Below are positions 51,459-61,600 of a stretch of 64,000 nt of DNA, piece after piece. This DNA comes from Emiliania huxleyi CCMP1516 (taxonomy: Eukaryota > Haptophyta > Isochrysidales > Noelaerhabdaceae). The stretch covers positions 1,801,250 to 1,865,249 of the forward strand of contig NW_005202428.1 in NCBI RefSeq assembly GCF_000372725.1. The letters run 5' to 3'. Position 1 is the stretch's first letter. The number at the start of each line of letters is the position of its first letter. Below the pieces are notes generated by a model. It did no database searches. It was given only the letters and a program-made list of their open reading frames with translations, and had not been told where the DNA came from. Both the position numbers and the translations under genes were made by a program.

Positions 51459-52718
51459 TCAGCTCTGTTGATCGAATTTCGAATGTGCCAGCACAGTGCC
51501 TCTCTGAGTCCGGCCGGACGCGTCCATCCCCTGTCCGACTTTTGGGCTCTGCGCGCCATCCACTGCATCGCCTTGCTTGTGGCAGAATGGCAGCACCCGT
51601 CGGGTCAGCACCGTGGCATCCAGCAGGACCTGCACCGCACGCCAGTTGCCCTGCCGCCGGCGTGCCGCTCCCACCCGCGGCGTCACACCGAAGCGATTCG
51701 TTGCCTCTGGATCGGCCCCTCTCGAGAGCAGCGCGAGGGTTGTGTCGACCCGCCCGCAGTGGGCGCTGCTGTGCAGTGGCGTGTCGCCGCAGTTGTTGCG
51801 CCCATGCAGGTCCGCGCCTGCGTCGAGCAGCCACGCAAGAGCAGAGGTGTGGCCCTCCTCGCAGACAAGGTGCATCGCAGTGGCGCCGTCGACGTCCCTC
51901 GCGTCAACATCCGCGCCGCGGCATTTGAGGCGAGCCAGGGCAGCTATGTCCCCGCGCTCCGCCGCCTCGCAAAACTCGCGCGACAGCAGATGTTGCCACG
52001 CCCCGCGCGCATGGGCGGCGCCCTCGGCAGCAGCCATGGGCTGAATCTTTTGCAGCAGCTGCACAATCGAGTCCAGGTACTTTAACGAGTCGTACTTTAG
52101 CCTGGCCCGCCGCGTGCAAGCACAGTTGAAGGCGAGGCGTGCGTATGCCTGCCGATCAACGGCGTCATCCAGAGGGGTGTAGCCGTCCTTGTCCTGCGCG
52201 TGCATATCGGCGCCCTGCGCCAGCAGCGAAGCGACCGCGTCGAGGCGGGCGTTGTAGCAGGCGATGTGGAGCGGAGTGACATTGTGCATGGCCCGCGCAT
52301 TGACGTCGCAGCCTCGCTTGGTCAAGTGCGCAAGCATGTCGGTGTCGCCGCGCAGCGCCGCGCAGTGGATCGCGGACCAGGGCGACTTCACCCGATCGGT
52401 GGCAACAGCCTCGGGGTCGGCCGACCGCTCCAGGAGAAGCTTTACGCCCTTGGTGTTGCCGGCTCGCGCCGCGTACAGCAGCGGAGTCAGTCCACACACT
52501 CTCTCCTCCAGATTGACGGAGGCATCCAGCAGCCGTTGGAGGTCTGAAGGCACGCCGCTGTGGTCTGGCAGTGCCTCAAACATCCCGTTCCACCCGGTGG
52601 GGTGCCCGTCCGTCCTCGCAACGGCCGCGTGAAGGCCTGCAGATGGCGGTCCGGCTGTGAGCCTGGGTTGTTGAGGGTGGCCCTTCACACATCCGCCCTC
52701 ACGCGACTTGTGACGCAT
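51459..52718 (-). CDS. ankyrin-repeat protein
   Basis: A single exon of 419 residues from the ATG at 52718 (MRHKSREGGCVKGHPQQPRL). About seven ankyrin repeats occupy residues about 70-360, with good consensus in AIHCAALRGDTDMLAHLTKR, TPLHIACYNARLDAVASLLA, AMHLVCEEGHTSALAWLLDA and TPLHSSAHCGRVDTTLALLS. Between the fourth and fifth repeat lies a helical insert (KYLDSIVQLLQKIQPMAAAE). There is no other domain. Ankyrin repeats bind proteins and the partner is unknown. Not closely related in sequence to the ankyrin gene at 7548-9727. Confidence 0.85.
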   Translation of the reverse strand: MRHKSREGGCVKGHPQQPRLTAGPPSAGLHAAVARTDGHPTGWNGMFEALPDHSGVPSDLQRLLDASVNLEERVCGLTPLLYAARAGNTKGVKLLLERSADPEAVATDRVKSPWSAIHCAALRGDTDMLAHLTKRGCDVNARAMHNVTPLHIACYNARLDAVASLLAQGADMHAQDKDGYTPLDDAVDRQAYARLAFNCACTRRARLKYDSLKYLDSIVQLLQKIQPMAAAEGAAHARGAWQHLLSREFCEAAERGDIAALARLKCRGADVDARDVDGATAMHLVCEEGHTSALAWLLDAGADLHGRNNCGDTPLHSSAHCGRVDTTLALLSRGADPEATNRFGVTPRVGAARRRQGNWRAVQVLLDATVLTRRVLPFCHKQGDAVDGAQSPKVGQGMDASGRTQRGTVLAHSKFDQQS

Positions 52719-54803
52719 CTACCTACATGGCGCGCCGTCTGGTGGCGGTGCGTCGCTGTCGTCGGCGTAGAATGCCCGCGGTCCGCGTGCATCCTTGGCA
52801 GTGCGGGAGCGCAGCGGAATCCCGAGTGCGGAGAGCCTCTCTTCGGGCATACAGAGGTCGGGGGACCGGAAGGACTCGTACGTCCTCTCCCGCTGGCGGC
52901 AACGCCCCAAAGAGCGGTGGTTGAGGCCGATTGCCTCAACTGTCAACCAGCGGGTTGACAGAGGTCAACCTTCAACCACGCGGAATGGCTGCTCACACAC
53001 ACCCCGCGCAAAGACTTCTGAAGGCAGTGAACATTCTCTGTGAATTCATGTCGTCTTCTTTAGATGCTGCATTTGACGCGCCCTTTTTACGAGTACTTGC
53101 TTTTGCTACACGTACACGTGCGTGGATGGGAGGGGTGTGATGCCAAGCCCAGACGAGGAGCGCTGACAAGCCATCGAAGGCCCTCTGTACATGGAAACAG
53201 CTTACCGCAGACATTACCGAACTCAAAACTGCTTACCAAAGGCAGATACGAGCTCAGCTCAGTGAGATCTAGCAGCACATACCCTCAGTATCCAGAATAG
53301 TAAAGTCTGAACACTGACTGACTGACTGAAAAAGTCGGTCCGACCGCGCAGAGCGGTCTGGCTGTCTGCAGAGGCCAGAGCTTCCGTCCGGGCCCTGATA
53401 AATGTCGGAGGCATGTCGGCCCATGTTCGCGATTTTGATGGCGTTGCCCTCATTGCACGTGAAACAGACCGCGCCGGCCACGCACCCTTGTTCCCGGAGG
53501 CCAACTCGAACAGGTTTGAGCAAAGGCCGCCTTCCATGCTCGATATGCAGCAGGAGCTTAGTTGACAGTGCTCGAAGGCCGCCCTGCTCTAAGGCCGCCC
53601 TGCTCTCGGCATTGCGTTGTTGACTGAGAGCACTGTCTGATCCAACCAGAAAGAGCCGTCGAAGAGCCGTCGAGCTACATGAGACCCAAGCAAGTCGTCG
53701 TGATGCACCAGAAAACGAAACTTAGCGCCAAAATTGAGATCTCAGGATCGACATTAATTTCTCGCGCCTACTTTCGCTGCTTGAGACTCGCCAAATAGAT
53801 CCTGCGTCTATGACCGTGTGCAACGTCAAGTCGTGAACCGCGACAAGACCATCGCGCCAAGCGCGACTCTGTTGCTTTATGCGGCAGCATTCACCGTGAC
53901 TCTTGCCGTGGATGCAGCGTGGATGGTGAGTGACCGCGGTTGCTTACGCAAAATACTACGCCGTGAGCTGAGCTTCACCAGCCGTTTCTCTTCCTTCCCT
54001 TGCCTTCTCTTGCCGTCCGTTCTCTGTGCGCATTCCACTGCATGCGGCATCACACGCGTCTCGTTCTGCCGGGCGCGCATCTGAACTCGTACCAGGTAGC
54101 CATCGCTTTGCTGAAAGATCAGGTGCCTGAACGGCGACAGTGAGCGTCTCCTATACTTATGGATTGCGCTCGCGGTCCGAGGAGCGCAAGAGCGCGCCGC
54201 AGGCGAAGCGATTTTTTGGCGGCAGGCTCTTCCAGTTTATCTGTGATCACGCTCGAGCCTGTGAATAGGCCCCGGAGGCCTCAACCCCCAACTAAAGGGT
54301 TGACGGGGGGGTCTCAACCGTCAACCAGATGGTTGAGGGGGGGCCTCAACCCTCAACCCCTCAACCACCCCTCTGGGTAGACTCCTTGCACGTTAGAGCA
54401 AAATACAGGTACGTAGAGCTAAATACACTGGAAAAATCAAAACATATCAGCAGAGTCCTCCGACGGGAATGTAGAGAGCCACGCGTCACACCAATCCTCG
54501 CTACCCAACGCGGCCAAAGGATATCCACCTCGAGAACCTCGAAGAAAGAAAGAAAACAGACAGGCCAAACGAGGGATGGGACGAGGACAGGGTCCCCACC
54601 TGCACGAGCAGGATTTTGGAAGAACGATCAGGGGGACAGGTGGGGCTCTCCTGCTCCTGACAAGGGACACGACAGGCTCGCAGCGCGGTGCACTACCTCG
54701 AGGAGAGCCACGTACGCCAAAAAGAATTCTTCACCTGGGCGCGGCGCGGCACACACACACAAACCGGGAGCAGCACCGGCACACCACCGGAGCCGAAAAA
54801 GCG
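52719..54803. other. intergenic region with CAACC palindromes and repeat family A copy 3
   Basis: No supported gene. TGTCAACC agcg GGTTGACA is a perfect stem at 52941-52960. Similar TCAACC agat GGTTGA units cluster at 54280-54365. Repeat family A is at 54487-54543 and a weak family B relative directly after it. Open frames at 53040-53640 and 53818-54084 have no recognisable content. Confidence 0.5.
54487..54580 (+). repeat. dispersed repeat families A (copy 3) and B (relative)
   Basis: ACACCAATCCTCGCTACCCA through CACCTCGAGAACCTCGA is almost identical to 17858-17920. It is followed by AAAGAAAACAGACA and GAGGGATGGGA as in the family B copy at 18536-18562. Confidence 0.85.
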
Positions 54804-55493
54804 ATGCGCAAGCTCTCCGTCCTCTGCCTACACGGCTACTCGATGACCGGAGCGTTATTGCAGCAGAGCATGCGCCGAACGTGTGAGCGGCTGTCGCATC
54901 TCGCGCGCTTCCGCTTCGTCGATGGGCCGCACACGGTGGAGCCCAGCCCGCACCTACCGCTCGAGCTACCCGAGGGCACACGTCCGCTAGGCTGGTGGAG
55001 GCCGGAACGACAGGATGACAGGTCGTGGCACTTTCACGGTGTCGACGACTCGCTCGCGCTGCTATCGCAGGCGGAGGCGTCAGAGGTTGAGGCGCATGGC
55101 CACGGCGTCGACGTGGTGCTTGGCTTCAGCCAGGGCTCCGCCCTCGCGCACCTCGCGACCGCGCTCCGGCAGCACCGCCCGAGCGCGTCTCCGTTGCCGT
55201 CCTTGCGCGGCGCGGTCTTCGTCGGCGGCTTTCCGTTTGCGCCGGCGTCTCCCGCCTTTGCTGAGGCGTCGCTACATCTCTCCATGCCAACGCTTCACGT
55301 CGCCGGTTCGCGCGACAAGATTGTACGGCCCGAGACGAGCGCGCGCCTGCTGCAGCTCTGCGCCGAGGACAACCGGACGTACCACGAACACCAAGGTGGG
55401 CACGTCGTGCACTCTGGGAGTGCCTCGCTCGCGGTCTACGAGGACTGGTTCGCGCGGCAACACGTGGGCGCGAGCGGTCAACTAGCACAATAA
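54804..55493 (+). CDS. FSH1/OVCA2-type serine hydrolase
   Basis: A single exon of 229 residues from the ATG at 54804. This is an alpha/beta hydrolase of the FSH1 family, small serine esterases of unknown physiological substrate. The oxyanion region is VLCLHGYSMTGALLQQSM, the nucleophile serine is in VVLGFSQGSALAHLA, the aspartate in HVAGSRDKIVRPETS, and the histidine in HQGGHVVHSGS, so the triad is complete. The family's variable lid region contains WHFHGVDDSLALL. It converges on the helicase gene, whose 3' end is 143 bp away. Open frame extends upstream to 54576 through repeat sequence, so that part is unlikely to be coding. Confidence 0.88.
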   Translation: MRKLSVLCLHGYSMTGALLQQSMRRTCERLSHLARFRFVDGPHTVEPSPHLPLELPEGTRPLGWWRPERQDDRSWHFHGVDDSLALLSQAEASEVEAHGHGVDVVLGFSQGSALAHLATALRQHRPSASPLPSLRGAVFVGGFPFAPASPAFAEASLHLSMPTLHVAGSRDKIVRPETSARLLQLCAEDNRTYHEHQGGHVVHSGSASLAVYEDWFARQHVGASGQLAQ

Positions 55494-55635
55494 TAATGTG
55501 AGTGTACACTAGCTCTGATAGTACGCGAGCGAATAATACACGATCGCGCCATGTTTTTGGTCGACAACACGATCTCATCAAAGATCAATCTCTCCGGGAA
55601 ACTCCGCTCTCTCCGGGCGCCTCTCTTGCTGTTGC

Positions 55636-58600
55636 TCACCGCCGCTTCTTGGCTCCGGCCTGCTTGGTGGCGGCAGGCTCCGCCTCCGCGCGGCCGCCCT
55701 CCTCCTCTACCTCCTCTTCCTCCTCTTCCTCCGCCGCCGCCGCCGCCACCGCCGATCCGCCCTTGCGCTTGCGGCCAGACAAGCCAGAGGTCCCGCCGGC
55801 GGCACTGCTGCTGGCGGCGCCGGCGCCTCCAGAGAGGGCGTCCTCCAAGTGGTGCGGTGGCTGCTTCGGCCGCGTGCCGCCGCCGCCGGAAGGGGCCGAA
55901 ACGGAGGGGCGAATGCCGGCCGCCTCGAGCGCGCTCGCAAGGTCGGCCTCGCACCTTGCGCGGTGGACAAGCCACGACGAACGCCAGATGCGGTGGAACG
56001 CCCAGCCGGCCGACGCGAGAGCGCGCCCCTCCTTGATCGACTCGGACCACTCGGCGAGCGACGCGGCCGCGCCGCCGTCCAGGCAGACGCACAGCCGCCG
56101 GTCGTGCTGCTCGTCCTCGACGACGGCGGCGGAGCCGGCGACGGCGCAATCGGTGGTGAAGGCGAAGCCCCGCGCGTGCAGCCAAGCGTGCAGCTCGCCG
56201 TCGGCGGTGCCATCTGCAGTACCGCTGCCGCCGCTGCCGCCGCCGCCGCTCAGCGCCGATCGCCCCTCGACCTGCGACGAGAGGCGGAGCGAGGCGGCGG
56301 CGGGCTGGCCGGCGGCGGCGGCGGCGAACCGCTGGATCGTCCATTGCTTGAGGTCGTCGGGGTTGGGCACATCCGACGCGCGGAGCGAGCGGAACAGCAC
56401 CATCCGGTCGCGCGCGCGAGAGAGGGCGACGTTGTACCGCTGCTCGTAGGTGCGGCCGAGCTGTGGCGGCGCGGCGCCCTTTGAGGCGACCATCGAGAGC
56501 AGTATCACGTCGCGCTCGTCGCCCTGGAAAGAGGTCGCGTCGCCGACGACCAGCCGGTGGCGCGCGAGCTGCGCGTCGGTAAGGCGTCCCAGCAGCAGCG
56601 AGCGGAGCAGCCGCGCTTGCTCGACGCCCGCGAGCGAGATGATGCCGACCGAGAGCCCCTCGAGCTCCGACGGTGAGCGCGCCAGCTGCGCCACGAGGTA
56701 GTCGACCAGTGCGCTCGCCTCCGCCGGGTTGACCTTCCCCTTCTTGGCGCCGCCCGGGACAAGGATGTCAACCAGCGCCGGCTCGAGGCGGCGTGAGCGC
56801 GGCGGCAGCCGGCGCGGCAGCAGCCGGCCGTGGTAAAAGTGCTCGTTGCTGAAGGCGATGCAGCCAGGCACGCAGCGGAAGTGCTGCTGCAGCGCGACGC
56901 GCGCGTCCGCGTAGCATGTCTGCGCGAGGTCGAAGACGGAGCGCTCCGGCAGCAGCTGCTCTATGTACGGGTGACGAGAGCGGAGGAGGCCCGCCTTGAG
57001 GTCTCCGATACGCGCCTCCGAGACGAAGGCCGCCGTGGGGGAGACCTAGGCGGCGGCGGGGGCGGGTGTGTGTGGGTGGGTGGGGGGGGGGGGGGGGGGC
57101 GAGGCGTGGGGGCGGATGCGCCACGCGACGGGCACGACGACGAACTGCCACGTCTCGTCCGCACTCGTTGCATCTCGGCCGCATCTCGGCCGCATCTCGG
57201 CCGCATCTTGCCTGCTTGCCGTCGCCGACGACGAGCACGCGGGTGGCGCGCAGCAGCGGAAGGACGGCGCCGACGTTGGACTGCGACGCCTCGTCGATGA
57301 CAACGAGGTCGAAAGAGCGCAGCGTGGCGGGCAGGCACTGCGACACGCGCCACGTAGGCATGATCCAACACGGCACCGACGCGGCGCAATCAGTGAGGGC
57401 GGCGGCGAGATCGGAACGGTACCGCGCCGAACGCGCGCCGTCCGGCGCCGCGCTGCTAGACTGCGAGACGGCCTACAGCCCAGGCAGCGAGACACACGCT
57501 TGGGAGAGGAGAGGCGTGGGCAGCGCGAGAGCCGCCGAAGAATGCGGCTGCCGACACGAGCCGCATGAGCCCGGCGCACGTTTCGGCGCTCATGCCCTCG
57601 CGAAGCGCTTGCTTGGCGGCGGCGGCGACCAGCGCACACACCGCCGACTCGCGCTCGAGGGTGAGCCGCCGCGCCGCGCCGCCCGCTGCGCGCGCCGCGC
57701 GGGCGTCCCGCGTCTCTGCCGCCTCGAGCGCGGCCGCGGCCGCCGCCGCCGCCCAGAGCCTGCGTGCGTCCGCCGGACACGCGTCTAGCACCAGCGGCGG
57801 CGCGGCGGCGCGGACGCCGGCACGTCCGCTGGCGCGGCCGTGCTGCGCCGCCGCCGCGGGCGGCGGCGGCGCTGCGGGCGGCGGGTCGGGGCGCAAGAGG
57901 CAGCCGGCCCACGCCGGGGCGTCGAGCGCGCGCGCCAGGACCTTGAGCTTCGCGACGTGGGAGAGGGCGGCGCGGGCGCTGAGCAGGCGCTCCCGCGCGC
58001 GGAGCACCCCCGCAGCGGCAGCGTCGCCAGACACATCGAGCGATCCGAGGGCGGTGACCGCGGCTCGCAGCGCGGCGAGAGGCGACTCACCAGCCGCCGC
58101 CGCCGCCGCCGGCGGGTCCGTCGCGTGAACGCTGAGCGTGCCGCCTCCAGCGCCGCCGCCGGCGGCGGTGCTGCGAGCGACATCGCCCGTGGCGGCGGCG
58201 GAGAGCGCTGCGGCGAAGGAGGCTGCAGCGGCGGCGGCGCTCGAGACGGAGGAGGGTGGCACGCCGGCGCCAGCCGCGCTGCCCGAGGAGGCGGCCGCGC
58301 GCTGCAGCTGCTCGAGGATGGCCTTTTGCTCGCGCTCGCACGCCTGAGGGAGGGGGGGGAGGGGGGGGGGGGGAGAGGGGGGGAGAGGGGGGTTGGGGAA
58401 GGGGCAGACTTGCGGCGTGTGTGTGGTGCAGATCTGGCGTGGACTCGGGCAATCTCGGGCAATCTCGGGCAATCTCGGGCGATCTCCTGGAGCTCGTCGC
58501 TGTGGAGCTCGAGCGCCGTGTCGAGCGAGCTGATCGCGGTCGCGCAGTCGGCGGCCGAGCGCCACGACTGCAGCCGCGCGGCGGCGGCGGAGGAGGCGCC

Positions 58601-61600
58601 GCCCTCGCCCTCGGGGAGCAGCGCGCGGGACCACTGCGCCTAAAGAAATAGGGCGCGAGTCGTACACGGGGAGGGCGTGAGAGAGCGCAGCGCGCGAGCT
58701 CACCGAGACGCCCGCGGCCTTGGCGGCGGCGGCGGCGCACGCGCCGAGCCGCGGCACGTGGACGGCGCGCAGCAGTGCGCCCAGCCGGAGCGGGTCGGCC
58801 TGCAGGGAGGGGAGCGCCGGCAGGGGCGGGACCGAAGCGACGTACGCGTCTAACGCGGACCACTGCTCGCGCAGCGCCGCCGCCGCCGCCTGCCGCACGA
58901 GCCGCGAGATGCCGCCGAGATGCGACCGAGATGCCGCCGAGATGCGACCGAAGTGCGACCGAGATGCGGCCGAGAGATGCCGCCGAGATGCGACCGAAGT
59001 GTGACGGAGGTGTGGCCGAGAATGCCGCCGCCGCCTGCAGCTCGAGTCTCGCCTCGACAAGCCGCCACTCCGCCTCTGTCGCCGGGGGTCGGCCTCCGAC
59101 CTGCACGTGCTCCAGCTCGGCGGCGAGCGTCTGGGACGGGCCTCCCTTGGCCGAGCGCCGGAGCCGGTCGAGCATCGATCGCTTGTGCGGGTGGGCGTGC
59201 CACCGCACCTCGAGCGAGATGCAGCCGAGATTCAGGGACAGCCGAGGGGCAGCCGAGGGGCAGCCGAGGTGCAGCCGAAGTGGCGCGCCTCGAGCGCCAC
59301 CTCCGAATCGTCCAGCAACGAGGCGGCGTCAGTCACGCCGCCCTCACTCCGCGCGAGGCCTCCTCCTCCTCCTCCTCCTCCTCCTCCTCCGCGCGTGAGC
59401 ATGCGGAGCAGCACCTCGGGCACTGTGACCCCCTCCGACGCGTCCACCGTCGCCGCGAGGGTGGAGACGAGGGAGGCGAGCTGCGCCGCCGACTCGAGCG
59501 TCTGGCGCGCCTGAAAAAGAAAACGCGGGCCCGTGCACTCTTCTTTTCTAGGTGCCGCCGCCTCGGGCGTCCGGCGCGCCGCGGCGTTGTCCGCGTGGCG
59601 CAGCATGCTAAGCAGCCACTTCCCGTCGTCCGGCGGCGGGCGGCCATCGGCGGGCGGCGCGGCGGAGACGGCGGCGATACGCGCCTCGAGGTCGGCGAGC
59701 GACACGCGCAGCTCGACTAGCCTCGAGCGGAGGGAGCGCGCCTCCGGGAGCGCCGCGATCTGCGGCACCTCGCCGCGCACCTAGAAAGGGTCCTAGAGGG
59801 TCCCTGGAGGGTCCCCGGAGCAGCGATCTGAGGCACCTCGCCGCGCACCGCCGCGCGCTCGATCTCGGCGCGGCGGCGGAGGCCGCGCGCGACCTCGTGC
59901 AGCCGCGAGGGGGAGAGGACCTCGAGTGCGGGCGAGCCTCCGCGCAACGCCTCGCCCCACAGCAGCGCCTCGCCGCTCGCCGCCCGCTCGGCGCGGATCT
60001 GCGCGAGGAGCGACTCCTGCGGCGGCGGCCGCCTCGCGTCGAGCCGCACGCCGCGGAGAAAGTAGGCGCGGCTGCGGGGCGCGTCGAGCGGGGCATGCCG
60101 CGCGTCCGCCTCGAGCGCCGCCGACACCGCCTCGGCCAGCTGCGTCGTCGTCGCCGCCTCAGGCTGGCTGAGGGAGAGCTCGGAGACCACCTCGCGGTGG
60201 AGGCTCAAGCCGGAGAGCGGACCCTCCCGCCCGTCGCCTCCGCCGCCGCCCGGCCCGCCTGCAGCCTGCGGGGGACATGTCGCGGACGTGTCAGGCGACA
60301 TGTCGTGGGCATGCGCTGTCCCCCTCGCGCGCCCCGCCCGCCGCCTCGTGCGCGCGGGCAGCCTCGCCCGCACTCCCCTGCCGCGGAAAGTGCGGCGAGG
60401 CCCACCGCTCCTCGTCGTGACGCATCGACTCGAGCTCGGCAGAGAGAGACGCGACCTGTCACTCGTACCCAACTCTACTTCCAACGAACGATCCAACCAC
60501 TTCCTTCAGAGAGAGAGACGCGACCTGCCGCCGCAGCCGAGCCGTCGCCGAGGCGAGCGCCGACGGCTGCGCCGCGGCGACATTGTCCGCCAAGTTCTCG
60601 ACCGCGGCCTCGAGCCGCCGGAAGGAGGACGCGTCGGCAGAGCCGAGCGAGACGCACAGCTCGCGCACGCCTGCGGGCAGCTTCTGGCGCAGCACCTCCA
60701 GCGCCGGCTCGCCCTTTGAGGTGACGAGCACGCGCCGGCCCGTCGCGAGGTAGTGGCAAATCACGTTCGCGATCGTCTGCGACTTGCCTGTCCCCGGGGG
60801 CCCGACCAGCACTGCGCAGCCCTTCTCCTCGAGCGTAGCCACCACCGCCTCCTGCTGCGCGTTGGACGGCAGCCCGAAGTACAGAAACGGCCGCTGCTCG
60901 ATGCCGCCGCCGCCGCCGCCTCCGCCGAGAGGCGTCGAGATTGCGCGGCGAAGGCGGGAGAAGATCGGCCACCGGTCCTCGGCGGCGGCGCCGGGCAGCG
61001 GCGGGGCGGGCGGGAGGCCGTACACGCCGACGAGCCGGCCCAAGGCGGCGGGGAGCGCCGCGGGCGGCAGAGCGCGGAGGGCGTCAGCGAGGGCGGTGGC
61101 GTCGTCGGCTACGCCGCGGTCCTGCGTCACGAACGCACCAGAGTCAGGGCGAAATGCGGCATCGGGCAGTGTACTCGGAGCAGCGCGTGAACACAGGAGC
61201 TACACGTGTAGTGAACACAGCTGACGACAGCCGGACACAGCCGAGAGCGTGTCCCGTGCCCCGCATCTAGGACCGCAGTCCGCCGCGTCGGCGCGCGTGA
61301 AGACGACAAATCCGTTGTACACGCGCGGGGAGGACTCGGGGGCGCCGTGCAGCGCTCCTGCAACCGCACAACGGACGGGGCGTGTGCGCACGGCGCCGTG
61401 CAGTGGACTCGCTCGCATCGCGTGGGCACAAGGGGCGATAGGCAGCTGCGAACGGCACCGCGGCGGCTGCTGCGAGTGTCTTGTCGCAGCGGCAGCGGCA
61501 GCGGTGGGGTGCAGGGGGGGTTCAAGTCCGGGTGGGGGCAGGAGGGTGAGCGTGCAGCAGTCTGCTTCTAGGGCAGCGCTCCCTTGGCGGTCGTGCGCGG

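Noticed and set aside
54576..54803. In-frame upstream extension of the FSH1-type hydrolase
   Set aside because: The extension crosses a dispersed repeat and lacks family similarity. The ATG at 54804 precedes the conserved first strand directly.
55502..56449. Long plus-strand open frames opposite the helicase 3' exon
   Set aside because: They are mirror frames of the conserved helicase and nuclease exon and have only Ser/Pro/Arg low complexity.
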